The position numbers and the translations under genes were made by a program. From contig CAUYUJ010019614.1 in assembly GCA_963575745.1 (NCBI GenBank), positions 97,501-161,500 of the forward strand: DNA of 64,000 nt, written 5' to 3'. The notes beneath the pieces were generated by a model. That model saw nothing but the letters and a program-made list of their open reading frames with translations, made no database searches and had not been told where the DNA came from. The DNA is from Prorocentrum cordatum. Lineage: Eukaryota > Sar > Dinophyceae > Prorocentrales > Prorocentraceae. Numbering within the stretch: the stretch's first letter is position 1; each line of letters starts with the position of its first letter. Below, piece by piece: positions 53,668 through 64,000 of this stretch.

Positions 53668-54600
53668 GATGAGCCCGATCGGCGCAGAGAGGGCCCGAGG
53701 CAGTCAGCAGGCCGCCCCGAGAGCGCCCACTAATGCCCCAAGAGGCCACCGAGAACGCGCAGCAGGAGCCATGATGAGCTGTGCTAAACCAGCTGCGTAG
53801 GTTTGCTCGCCTTGGGCCCACCCCAAAGCAGCAGCGGGCCCATAGCAAAAACGGAAAACAACGCAGCGCGAGGGCTTCGAAAGAGCATGGGTAAGCCCCG
53901 AGAGGGCCCCGCGAGGGGCATCCGAGGTGTCACTTCAAGCGCCCGCGCCATGGGACTTCTAACGGATCGCTGGAAGCACTCCCATGAGCCCATGGAGGAC
54001 CCCAGCGAGGGCACCAAAGAACGCCGAGAACGCGCCGCGGCAGCACCGAGAAGGTTCCAAGAGGGCATGCCGAGGTGTCGCGTTCAACGCCCGTGAACGC
54101 ATCGCCCCCCTAAGGGATCGTACGAAGCCCGCGCGGATCACCGAAAGGAGCCCGATGGGGGCTCTCGAAGGGCCACAGGAGAGCTCCGAGACGGCCTTGC
54201 GAGGGTGCCCAGGGTGCCATTCGAGGTGCCGCGTTGAACGCCAGTGAAATTGAATCGCCAAGGGGTCGCCCCAAGCCTTCCCGACGCCTCGGGGGGGGGG
54301 GGGGCGAGAGGGCCTCCGAAGGGCACCTGGATAACTAAAAGATTGCCCCGAGAGGGCCCACGAGCTCACCAGAACGCCCCCCCCTCCTCCTCCCCAGAGA
54401 GGCACAACATATAGACATGAGCCTTGTTATTTCAAGCCAGCGGTGTAATCTAGCCCCCCTTGCGCCCCCTTGGGGGCCCCTTGGTGCTCGCCCATCTGTG
54501 GCATATTAAATGAAAAGGCACAGAGGGTGTCCAATGGGGGCCCCGAGAGGGCCCTGCGAGGTGTCGCGCTCAACGCCCTTGAAAGCGACGCCTTCAAAGG
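50930..54600 (+). repeat. Repeat field built on a 20-bp core, about 12 copies
   Basis: The core cgacgcccgtgaaagcgacg and variants recur near 51,050, 51,200, 51,530, 51,720, 52,415, 52,740, 52,895, 53,570, 53,940, 54,085, 54,230 and 54,570. They are usually preceded by gaggtgtcgcgtt and followed by aggggtcgctcgaagcc. The gaps are filled with gagagggccc-type sequence. Spacing is irregular (150-700 bp) and orientation constant. Confidence 0.8.
53620..53666 (+). repeat. Poly(A) tract, 47 bases
   Basis: An uninterrupted run of 47 A, preceded by gaaaaaag. It is the only long A-run in a window whose homopolymers are otherwise G or C. Confidence 0.97.
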
Positions 54601-56990
54601 TTCGGCGCCGTCGTCGTCGTCGTCGTCCCCGCCGTCGTCACCAACATCGTCGTCGGCATCGCCCCCGCCATCGACGTCGTCGCCATCGGCATTCTGCCAA
54701 CTCGCCACTTGCGTCGTCAGTAGCTTCGTCGCCGTCTTCCCCCGAATCACCACCGCATCCTCGTCGGCACAGCCATGGCCCCTATCGCCAACATAATCGC
54801 GATTGCGATCGCCACCGTCCTCGTCGGCATCGCCGTCGGCATCGCCGGCGTCATCTTCATCAGCACAACGACCGCCACAGTCATTGCCATCATCTGCATC
54901 ATCCTAATCATCGCCATCGGCGTGGTCGTCGACGTCCTACAGCCTCGTCGTCTGCGTCGTCATCGTCATAGTCACCCTCCTCCTCCTCCTCCTCCTCATG
55001 ACTTCACTCTCGTCATCGTCGTCACAAGCCTCGTCATCGTCGTCGTCGCCATCGGCGCCGTGCTCGTCGTCGCCGTTCTTTCCGTCGCCATCATCGTTCT
55101 CGCCGTTATAGTCGCAATCGTCAGCGTCGCCGCCGCCGTCGCAGTCATGGCCATCCGCCTCCTCCTCCTCCGCATCATCATCATCATTAACGCAGTTGCC
55201 ACCGTCGTCACCATCAACGCAACCACCACAATCACTATCACATGGACCATCCATGCGCATCATCATAGCCACCGTCGTCGTTGCCATCGTCGTCCGACCA
55301 GCTCGCCACCTTCGCCGCCGTCGTCTTCCTCCTACTCCTGCCCATCCTCCTCGCCCCCTCCCCTCCCGTGCCCCTCCAACCTCCGCCTCCCGAGCGGCCC
55401 GCCCAGTGCGCGCGGGGGCGGCCTCTTATGTTAACTAGGCGCTGAAAGGGCACCTGCAATGAAGCCCCAGACGCCCCGCGTCGTCTCCAGGACATCCGAC
55501 ACCCGAGCTAGGCAGAGCCCAGCGAACCTCCACTGCGCCCCCGAAAGGCCACCAAAAGGCGCCCAAGAGAGGCCCAGTAGAGGGACAATGCGAGCTTAGG
55601 TGCCCCGACGTTGTTGTCGTCATCGTCGGCGTCGTCGCCGTCGTCATTGGCGCCCCGATCATCGTCATCATCTTTGCCTCCATCATCGCCATCGTCGCCA
55701 ACGCCGCCATCATCATTGTCGCTGTCGCCATTGTCATCACCACCAGCATCAGCACCGCCATCGTCGTCGTCATCGTCTTCCTGTCGAATTGTCACGGTCG
55801 TCATGCTGCGGTCACGTGGGCGGGACTGCAGGCGCCGCGCCCCGTGGGAAACCCGAAAGGGGACATGTGATGCAACACTAAGTTTGCCAAGCATTTCCCC
55901 CGTGTCATCGTCGACGTCATCGTGATTGTCGTCGCCGCCGTTGTCGCTATCATCGTCGTCGCAATCGTCAACGTCACCATCGCCATCATCGCCATCATCA
56001 TCCGTATCATCACCATTATCATCTTAACCATCGGCGTCGTCATCGTCGTCTTGCCAATTCGTCCTTTGCCTCGTCATCGTCATCACTTCCCTCCTCCCCA
56101 TCACCGCGTCATCTTAGTCGTCGTCGTCATCGTCCTAGCCCCTAGCCGCCGCCATCGCTGTTAGCATCGTCGTCGTCATCGTCAGCATCGCCGTCTCCAT
56201 CGCCAAGCTCAAAGTCATGCTCGTCATCATCATCTGCATCATCGCCGTCGTCGCAGCCTTCCGTGCCATCATCGTCGTAATCGTCACCAACACCATCATC
56301 ATTACCATCGGCATCGCCGCCACCGTCGTCGTCAGCACCGTCGTCGGCATCGTCATCGTCATCCTCGTTAGCATCAGCATCATCATTATCATCACCACCA
56401 TGACCATCATCATCGTCGTCGCCGTCACCACCACCATCGCCCTCGCCATCGCCACCACCATCACCATCACTGCCGTCGCCATCGTCGCCATCGTCGCCAC
56501 GGCCAGCATCATCGTCATCGCCGTCGCCATCGTCGCCATCGTCATCTCGAACTGGGGTATTGACGAAGGTAGACGATCGACGTCTCGCTTTTTGCGGTAC
56601 GACAAAGGCCAGATGGAAATTATGTACAACAAGCTTGTTTTGTACAGAATTTCCCGTTTGAGAGTTTTCCACGGTGAGGTGCGCCTGCAACCCCATTCAG
56701 GTTAATGGCAGCATGGCGTATTTGTGCGAAGCGTGTTGGTAGGATCAGATTCAAACGTGCGGCAGTTCGGCGAATATCGGTTGAACTGCGTGTGACTAGG
56801 GACTAGGGACTAGGTGTAACTGGGTGTAACTTGTAACTATGTGTAACTGGGTGTAACTGGGCGGAGCAGTGTGCAACTGGGTGAAACTGGGTGCAACTAT
56901 GCGTTACTACTGTGTGCAACTGAGTGTAACTGTGTGTAGCTGGGTGAAGCTGGTTGTAATTGGGTGTAACTAGGTCTGTCTAGCATCTAG
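54600..56990. repeat. Composite ATC/GTC array B with inverted boxes
   Basis: Same order of parts as array A: trinucleotide runs with tgccaactcgccacttgcgtc boxes; a cctgcccatcctcc...cccgtgcccctccaac segment (55,330-55,380, compared with 43,790-43,830 in A); a unique spacer; a left box, gggactgcaggc...ccgtgggaaac (about 55,813); further runs; a right inverse box, gttttccacggtgaggtgcg (about 56,657); then gtgtaactgg repeats (56,790-56,980). No genes. Confidence 0.85.
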
Positions 56991-57306
56991 TCACCTAGTC
57001 GGAAGCGCTCTCCTGGCATTTGCTGTGGCGCTCGTTGCCCGCACGCTGGTGGGCCCCGCGAGTCCCGAGGCAGCAGGGCACTCGAGAGTAGCGTCGCAGT
57101 CGCGCCGCACGTAGACGAATATTATTGGAGACTAGGGCCCCGAGTGACCCCCGAGATTGGGCCCCGAGTGACTCCCGCACATGGTCTGGTCATAATCGCT
57201 CCAAGTGGCTGCCATGACGGGTACTTGTTCGTCTTACTTTTGCATTCGCTGCTGCACTGTATCAAGGGAAAGATGCTCTTTTTTTTCGACGCCTTCACAG
57301 CAACCC

Positions 57307-57457
57307 ATGGCCACGGGGCGCAAGTCCCAGGCGCCGGCCCGAGGGCCCTCGACCGCCGGCCGCGGCGCTGCGAGAGGCGGCCGCGGCAGGTCGCGGCAGG
57401 GCCGCGGGAGAGGCAGCGGCGCGGTCAGCACTTGCGATCTGTGCCAGCGCACCGACA
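57307..57457 (+). CDS. Probable first exon: RG-rich N-terminus with Cys pair
   Basis: ATG at 57,307 starts MATGRKSQAPARGPSTAG, followed by Arg-Gly repeats and then STCDLCQRTDR. The frame meets TGA shortly after, but a sequence of type agggaytg occurs both here (57,457) and at 57,734, as expected of an intron boundary. Joining to GIVQNGCELAAHLEEGEVACVECL downstream would complete a plausible zinc-binding Cys set. The donor would be non-GT, which dinoflagellates do use. Confidence 0.45.
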
Positions 57458-57734
57458 GGGACTGAGGGCCAACAAGCACTACACACTTCTCATCCGTGTC
57501 CCTGTGTCCTGGCACCCTGGACCGCTGGCCCCCCGTTGGCTGCGTCTGTCGTGGTCCGAACAATGTTGCGGTGAGGCGTTCGGGGTTTCAAGGGCCGAAT
57601 GCTCTTTGTAATCCTAGGCGCACCGCTTTTGGGCATGAGTTTGAAACGGCCCCGCTTTGAAGCTCCGAGCGGGGTGAACGATAGAGGCGTTCGGGTTCAG
57701 AGGGTTGTCGTGTTGTTTTTCACCTAGGACACAG

Positions 57735-59730
57735 GGATTGTCCAGAACGGCTGTGAGCTGGCCGCGCACCTGGAGGAGGGGGAGGTGGCTTGCGTCGAGT
57801 GCCTGACGTGGCTCCTGGAGAACGCACCTGTGCTGTCCTGGTCAGGGTTGAGGCAGGGCAGTTGCGGGATTTATGTCAGCAGGGTGAGACGCCAGCTCAG
57901 AAGCAACCAACGAGGACGCCTCCCAGGACGCTCAACCTAGGCGACTCCGTCGACTGCGGCTTCGAGCTCTACGTGAAGTGCGCTGCGCTGACGGCCAAAG
58001 ACGTGGAGCGGGAGTTCGGGAGAACGGCAAAAGCACTACACATCAAACCAGTTGAGATTCCATCTCGGCCGACCTCGTTTACTGTCTACTTGGTGAAGGC
58101 CTGCCCCGAGTCGAGAGGCAAGTATCCAACATTCAAGCTGTACCACCGCAGTAGCACCGTGGCCAGCGTCGGCTTCCTCAAGCGAGATGCCCAAGAGCTG
58201 TTCGAGAACCAGTCTACCGTGTTGTTTGGTGCCACTACTGCGGGCCAGGGTGGCGAGATCAACCTCGACCTCACGCCTGGCGCGCGCTCGTCCATCGCGA
58301 CGTGGACCGAGGTGCGGGACCGCGCTGACAAGATAGCGGAGAAGAACGCCAAGAGGACCCGCGCTGGATCGAAGATCGGCGAGCAGGACGACGACGACGG
58401 AGGGGGCGATGACATCGAGGTGATTGACTTTGAGGATGCGGCCTCGAGCAGCGTGCATCCCTTCGACCCAGATGCCGCGGCTGAGTGCACTGGGGCCGCT
58501 TCCTCCAGAGCCGACTCCATCGATCATCAGCCTGGCAGCGCAGTGAAGAGGCAGCCGTCAATGTCGCCACGTGACATGTGTGGTAAGCCTTTGAAATCTT
58601 CAAGGACGGCCGCGGCGCCCACCGACAGTTACGAGCCCGAGAGGCAGAACCCGCACACGCTCGGCACAGTGGACTACTGGGTCTGGGAGCTGGCGTTCGA
58701 GAGGGCCTTCAACGGCCATAAGAATGGGAGAGCCGAGAACCAAGCTAGACAACTCGTCCAGAAGCTCACGGGCACGGAGCGCCGCACGCTGCAGACCCAC
58801 CTGGAGCTCTACAACAAGGCGAAGCTGTTCGACGAGAAGGCTGTGGCGAAGGTGCCAGACGGGGAGCTGATGGCCTCATGGGAAGTCCTACGAAAAGCAG
58901 GCGCCACGCTCACGCAACGGGCCGTGAAGGCATTGGCCAGGAGGACTGCCATGAACGCTTGGCAGGACATCAACAAGGCCGACCTGGACACGGACAAGAT
59001 GAAGCAGTTGCTGGTCGGTTTCATGGAGCGGTGTCGGCCGTGGGGCTTCACCGCCAAACCTCGGGATGTGGCGAACCCGTGTGCAGTGTGCTTGGTCGAT
59101 GGGTGCACGTCCGACGCCGACGTCGCGAACACCTTCCTGGAGATCGCCGTCGCAGACACCCTCGCAGAGTGGCTCACGGCAGGCCCCAGCGCGGCTGACA
59201 ACGTCAAGCTCTACTGCGAGGCAGCGGACCTCGTCCTCGCATCATTGCCCGAAGACGCGGAGCTCGGCGACCACTCAGCTTCAGTTTACCTCGAGATGAC
59301 TTCGGCGATCCGAGTGCTGACAGCGATGCAGGCGACGTCCTTGACAGCGGACACTGACATGCAGGTGTACGTGGACGCAGGGCGCTTGGAAGCTGAGGGC
59401 CGACGCACCACTGGACAGCAGAGCGTGCATCAGCTCGTGGGCCAGGCGCTCCTGACGAGCGCCAACGACTTCTGGGCTAAGAAGTTGAAGTGGATGACGG
59501 AGCACGCAGATGCAATCACGAAGAACGGCGGCCATGTGAAGTCGGCCATCGCCGAGCTGGAGCGGATGGACGCTAACCCGTCGGAGCAGCGTGCCAAGCT
59601 GCTCAAGCGCATCGTGGACGACGTACCGTACTGGGAGGCCGCCACGTACACGGGCTGCGCTGACGAGTGCAAGGCCATGGTCCTCAACAGGTCCATTTTG
59701 CAGTGCAAGGCGCTCACTTCTGATGGCGAG
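57735..59730 (+). CDS. Large exon of an unknown protein
   Basis: Open from 57,757 to the donor at 59,731 in one frame. The first 100 bp may instead be read in another frame (NGCELAAHLEEGEVACVECL), with a short intron of about 53 bp (57,830-57,882) restoring the main frame; this is unresolved. The protein has a predicted beta-rich segment (VDCGFELYVKC...FTVYLVKACPE), an acidic linker (EQDDDDGGGDDIEVIDFED), and then a long helical region with AFERAFNGHKNGRAENQARQ and many Ala, Leu and Glu. No catalytic motif or family is recognised. There is no ATG near the beginning, consistent with an internal exon. The last codons read LTSDGE. Confidence 0.7.
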
Positions 59731-59904
59731 GTTCGGGGGGGGGGGGGGTGCAATGCGCCCACTTGCACTCCTATGTCCAACCCCCGTCGGTGTGTCTAAG
59801 GGGTACCAGTAGCTAGGACTAGCGACTACTGACTAGCAGCTAGTAGTGCACACCGATAGGGTTGGACGTGGGAGCGCAGGTGGGCCCATTGCCCCACCCC
59901 ATAG
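59731..59904 (+). other. Introner-like intron formed by an inverted repeat
   Basis: GT at 59,731 and AG at 59,903-59,904, 174 bp, phase 0. Removal joins ...SDGE to GNGDIGTEGG in frame, restoring a continuous protein with the next exon. The left arm (gtgcaatgcgcccacttgca through cccccgtcggtgtg) pairs over about 53 bp with the right arm (cacaccgatagggttggacg through tgggcccattgcccc). The arms reach almost to both splice sites. The loop holds tagctaggactagcgactac-type sequence with its own small inverted repeat. Confidence 0.85.
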
Positions 59905-61083
59905 GGCAACGGCGACATCGGCACGGAAGGCGGCGCCCAGACGACGGCGGTGACGATCGCTTACAAGGAGTTGTTCAAGGACTTGTCCAACGTGTTCGCG
60001 GCGGACGAGCAAGTGGAGCGCTGCTCTCGTGCGCTCCAGTCCAAGATAGCGGCCGTGGACCTCGGCGTGAAGCACGAGATGTTAGCAGATGCGTTGACCA
60101 CGTGGAATGATGGTGATAAGGAGTTGCCTCACCGTCTGAAGGATGCGTTACACAGCTGTCGCATGAAGGCCCTGCCCGAGAAGCTGCAGGAGTCGTGCAA
60201 CTCGTTGTTCACCTCCATCATTGTCGACCTCTTCAAGGACGGGGTCGACTGGACTACGAAAGAAGGCTTCCTGTTTGAAGTCTTGGAGCTCTTAGCGCCG
60301 AACGTGCCGTGTTCATCGGTGGATGCTTCAACGGGTGTGGCAGCGTGGCTGGGCGCTGCTTGGCGCGTGGCGCGCGTCCAGACAACGCTCGCGCAGGCGG
60401 AGCACCACGTGGAGGAGGGTTTGCAGGATACTACGCCTGCCGACGTCGAGCGCCACGCCAGGGAGTTGACTCGGGCCGTCCAGAAAGCGAACCACAACGC
60501 CCGCAGCACTGCCCTTGAGAAATTGCACGTTGGCGCTTCGCTGCAGGTGGCTGACGCCGTGAACTCTGCGAGCGACCTTGTCCAGAGGGTCGGGGCGAAG
60601 ATCGTCGGCGCCCTGTGCGAGAAGACAAGGCTGGACTTCACGAACCTGAAGAAGAGCGCTGAGGAGGCGGCTGGCGTCGCTGAGTTCAAGAAGGAGTGCG
60701 ACAACTGTACGACCCCCAATGCCGCGCTCGACCTCTACCGCCTCGGTCTGCACGAGGCGCCCGTCAACGAGTGGCTCGACCAGACGTGCACCATCGAGGG
60801 GGCCTTGACGACAGTGGCGGGCAAGGCGACAGAGTACTCGCTGCCAAGCTACTCCACCGAGGCGACCGCAGGCATCACCGAGGAGATCGTGGTCATCCGC
60901 GCGCTCTGCATGATCGCAGAGCTCCTGAAGGCGTTCGGCACGGAGTCGCTCCAAGGTAACAAGATAGTCATGCGCAACAGCTGCATGAATACCCAGTCCA
61001 AGCTCAGGAAGTTCGGCATCCAGCCTGAGTCACTGCCGCGCGTCGTGGTGTCGCGGTACAGGGATGCGCTCAAGATGCGGTGA
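59905..61083 (+). CDS. Terminal exon of the unknown protein
   Basis: 392 residues from GNGDIGTEGG to the stop TGA at 61,081-61,083. It is mostly helical: DLSNVFAADEQVERCSRALQ, EHHVEEGLQDTTPADVERHA, KKSAEEAAGVAEFKKECDNC and ITEEIVVIRALCMIAELLKA. There are no transmembrane segments. Amphipathic helices suggest a structural or protein-binding role, but no family is recognised. Continuity with the previous exon is supported by the in-frame 174-bp intron and a similar Ala/Glu/Leu-rich style. Confidence 0.72.
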   Translation, partial: GNGDIGTEGGAQTTAVTIAYKELFKDLSNVFAADEQVERCSRALQSKIAAVDLGVKHEMLADALTTWNDGDKELPHRLKDALHSCRMKALPEKLQESCNSLFTSIIVDLFKDGVDWTTKEGFLFEVLELLAPNVPCSSVDASTGVAAWLGAAWRVARVQTTLAQAEHHVEEGLQDTTPADVERHARELTRAVQKANHNARSTALEKLHVGASLQVADAVNSASDLVQRVGAKIVGALCEKTRLDFTNLKKSAEEAAGVAEFKKECDNCTTPNAALDLYRLGLHEAPVNEWLDQTCTIEGALTTVAGKATEYSLPSYSTEATAGITEEIVVIRALCMIAELLKAFGTESLQGNKIVMRNSCMNTQSKLRKFGIQPESLPRVVVSRYRDALKMR

Positions 61084-62240
61084 TCGAGTACTGAATCAGT
61101 TTGCCTTCGACCCTGCTGAACTTTTGTGGGTACCAGGGCCTGCGACGACAGGCCCGCGCCCCTGCAGCGTGGCGACCAGCGCTGCGTCACGGGCCCGCCC
61201 ACGATGGGGCACGGTCGCGCACGGCCGCGGCGCGGGGCCGCGTGCCGAAGGGTGAGACAGGATCTGTGGATGTAACACTGCCTGCGCCAGTGTTGGGAAA
61301 TAGTATCCGTGATTTGTTCGTGCCCCCCTGTCTCGAGGAAGGGGGGCGTTGCCCCTGAGGTCTGCCTGATCAGGTGCGGTGCGCGAGAATGTCTATTCAT
61401 ATGTATGTTCTTGATGGTTACACAGCATGCCCGTGCTTCCCATTGTGTGTCCTTCGTATTCGTGGGCTGTCGCCCTTCTCCGCCTGCCCCACACCCAAGG
61501 GTCTTGGAGCAATGGGTCGGCGTTCGGCGTCGGATTGGCCACTTGCAGGTGGTTTCTGTTGATCTGTATGGGGCGCGGCCGATTCAGGACTCGGATCTTG
61601 GAGCCCACTGTGTTTCGTTAAGGGCCTCGGTCTTGGGGCCCCGCGCTGGATTTGCACTTCGGCGCGGGGCACTGGGTGACGGGCCTCGGCGTGAAAAGCC
61701 GCGGCCAGTATTTCAATGGGGGATTCCTTGCGGCCTCTGGTAGCGTGATCTGGGCATCGGGGATTGGTGTACAGGTTTTCTCTGGGGTTGCAGCCCGCGG
61801 ACGCTACGGTGTCAGGGCCTCGGCTCTGTGGGGCCAGTGTTTTTGCTGTCACTTCGGGCCTCTGGGCTCTGGGCCCCTCTTGAAAGACTAGATCGGTTTA
61901 GTCAATTTCTTGTTTTCCGAAATCCTCCAGCGCAAGATCCCACCGTGCACGATTGCACCCGTTTGGGGAGGTGTTTCGGTAGCACCTGGAACAATAACAC
62001 AAACACATTCGAAGTGGCCTTATCCACTTCTTACGATTACTGCTGCACTCTGCCCCGAAAAGGTTCATCGCTCGCACAATGCGTGGGGCGATTGGAAAAA
62101 AACATTGGTTTTATGATGTATGTTTAGACTATTTTCTGAGTATTCAGCATAGGCGTTTCCCCCCCCCCTCCTATATTTTTAGAGTATTTTTCATATAATT
62201 ATTGTTTTGCAGACTGTAGCGGTCATCGGGTAATATAATG
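61084..62240. other. Downstream region, no supported gene
   Basis: Probably 3' untranslated sequence and spacer. Frames lack domains. Near 62,160 a C-run is followed by AT-rich sequence. Confidence 0.45.
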
Positions 62241-62600
62241 CTAGACATCCGCCTGGGCAACCTGGACACGTGCAAACAAGCGTCTCGATCGAGATTTCCT
62301 CGACACATCCCCATGCTAGACATCCGCCTGGGCGACGAGGACGCGTGAAACCAAGCGTCTCGCTCGAGACATCCTCAACAAATCCTGGCGCTAGACCTCT
62401 GCCTGGGCGACCTGGAGGCGTGAAACCAAGCGTCTCGCTCGAGACGTCCTCAAGACCTGGGCACGTGAAAACAAGCATGTCACTTGAGAGATCCTCTGAA
62501 TCCAGGCCCCCAGGAGAGCACAATACATAACACAAAACAAGCGTTTCGCTCGAGAGATCCTCAACAAATTCTGAAAAACAAGCGTTTTGCTCGAGACATC
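62241..62600 (+). repeat. About 75-bp tandem repeat
   Basis: gcctgggc-acctggacacgtg followed by aaacaagcgtctcgctcgag and acatcctcaac recurs near 62,250, 62,325 and 62,400, with shorter copies to 62,600. One related unit is at 36,965-37,030. Confidence 0.88.
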
Positions 62601-62745
62601 CTCAACGTTTTAATTCGCCGGCCCTAGGCGACCTCGTTATTTATCGCAAAAGAAATTCGCCGGCCCTACAACCGTCAAATCCGGGGGGAAACCAACTAAA
62701 AGAGAACCCTGGGCTCAGGCCCTTTCCGGGAAAAAGCTCCAGCGA
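62560..62745 (+). repeat. Dispersed repeat F, copy 2
   Basis: Counterpart of 20,890-21,065, with two cgccggcccta boxes and actaaaagagaaccctgggc followed by ccctttccgggaaaaa. Confidence 0.85.
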
Positions 62746-62749
62746 AGGC

Positions 62750-63980
62750 CCCTGCGGCTTGCGCTCACATGCGTCCCGCGCCACGCAGTACGGCGCGTCG
62801 TGGCCCCATAGGGACGTCCCGCACCACCACATTGGGCGCTTCGTGGCCCCATAGGAAGCTCCTCCACCAAAGGTCCCAATGGCTGTGATCACATGCGTCC
62901 CGCGTCACCCAGTACGGCGCTTCGTGGTCCCATAGAGAAGCTCCACCGAAAAACCCAGTGGCTGTGATCACATGCGTCCCGCGCTACCCAGTGCGGTACG
63001 GCGTCTCGTGGCTCCATAGGGGAGCTGAACAGAAGGCCCCAGAGGCTGTGATCACATGCGTCCCGCGCCACCCAGAACGGCGCCTCGTGGCTGTGATCAC
63101 ATGCGTTAAGCGCCACCCAGTATGGCGTTTCGCGGCCCTACAAGAGATCTCCACCGAAGGACCCAATGGCTGTGATCACATGCGTCCCGCGCCACCCGGT
63201 ACGGCGTTTCGTGGCCCCATAAGGGATCTCAACCGAAGGCCCCAGTGGCTGTGATCACATGCGTCCCGCGCCACCCAGTACGGCGCTTCGTGGCCCCATA
63301 GGGGATCTCAACCGAAGGCCCCAGTGATCACATGCGTCCCGCGCCACGCAGTACGGCGCGTCGTGGCCCCATCGGGGAACTCCACCGAAGGCCCCATAGG
63401 CTGCGATCACATGTGTCCCGCGCCACCCAGCCCAGTACGGCGCTTGTGGCCCCATAGGGGAGCTCCACCGAGGGCCCCTACCCAGTACGGCGTTCCGTGG
63501 CACCAAAGGGAGCTCCACTGAAGGCCACAGTGGCTGTGATCACATGCGTCCCGCGCTACCCAGTACGGCGTTTAGTGGCACCATAGGGAGCTGAACCAAA
63601 GGCCCCAGCGGCTGTGATCACATGCGTGTCCCCCCGCCCACTTCGGCACACTTCCCATGCGTTTCGTGGCCCCCTACGGAGCTCCACCGAAGGCCCCAGT
63701 GACAGCGTTCACATGCGCCCCCCCCGCCCATTTCGGTATACCCCTCACGCGTTTCGTGGCCCCGTACTGAGATTCGCCGAAGGCCTCAATGGCGACGTTC
63801 GCATGGCGGCCCCGCTCCAATTTCGGCACGCACCCTTTCGTGGCCCCATGTGGAAAGCCACTGGAAACCCCAATGGCTGCGCCCGCATGGCGTCCACACC
63901 CCATTTCGCCACACCCGTTACACGCTTCGTTGCCCCATACGGATATCCACCGAAAGCGATACCCACAACGGCGATGCTCA
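62750..63980 (+). repeat. About 80-bp satellite, about 14 copies
   Basis: Unit: gctgtgatcacatgcgtccc, gcgccacccagtacggcg, cttcgtggccccataggggagctccaccgaaggcccc (given in parts). Periods are 43-84 bp, and the copies become more diverged after 63,620. The same unit is at 34.9-35.2 kb. The array continues to near the window edge. Confidence 0.93.
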
Positions 63981-64000
63981 CAACTGCTGACGTATGGGCC

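Noticed and set aside
53142-53848. Long minus-strand frame including a poly-Phe segment
   Set aside because: The poly-Phe is the poly(A) tract read in reverse; the rest is the repeat field.
1-64000. rRNA, tRNA or spliced-leader RNA genes
   Set aside because: I looked for conserved rRNA words, tRNA B-box patterns and a full leader followed by a donor and found none I could support. Reading by eye can miss a tRNA.

Overview
The window looks like nuclear DNA from a dinoflagellate. The evidence is a GC-rich sequence dominated by repeats, sparse and intron-containing genes, hairpin-bearing introns that fit the description of introner elements, a near-match to the dinoflagellate spliced leader upstream of one gene, and large non-LTR retrotransposons with odd domain content. 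I cannot name the species. Everything rests on reading the sequence; no database search was run.

Layout. 1-4.2 kb is degenerate tandem and dispersed repeat ending in a GGA microsatellite. 4.2-14.2 kb is a long non-LTR retrotransposon: a zinc-finger/coiled-coil ORF1, then a frame-broken ORF2 that reads RNase H, APE-type endonuclease, reverse transcriptase, C2H2-like fingers and a cytosine-methyltransferase-like domain. 14.7-17.7 kb is a second, uninterrupted retrotransposon ORF of a different type (reverse transcriptase plus zinc knuckle plus restriction-like endonuclease). 17.7-37 kb is almost all repeats (16-bp and 12-bp minisatellites, 110-bp, 155-bp and 410-bp satellites, four copies of a 150-bp dispersed repeat). 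One small minus-strand gene for a four-transmembrane protein lies in it at 21.7-22.3 kb.

37.9-42.1 kb holds a multi-exon gene for an hAT-like, RNase H-fold transposase-related protein with a second conserved-looking domain downstream. It carries one in-frame hairpin intron and another inserted hairpin. 42.3-45.4 kb and 54.6-57.0 kb are two copies of a composite array of ATC/GTC trinucleotide repeats bounded by inverted boxes. Between them lie weak exons of unidentified genes (45.4-48.7 kb), an AT-rich segment with a hairpin, and a 3.6-kb repeat field built on a 20-bp core.

57.3-61.1 kb is a well-supported gene of unknown function. Its two large exons are separated by a 174-bp intron that is almost entirely an inverted repeat, and removing it restores the frame exactly. 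The window ends in two more tandem arrays (62.2-64 kb). The genes do not form a pathway; the common theme is mobile DNA and its remnants, including elements that appear to have become introns.
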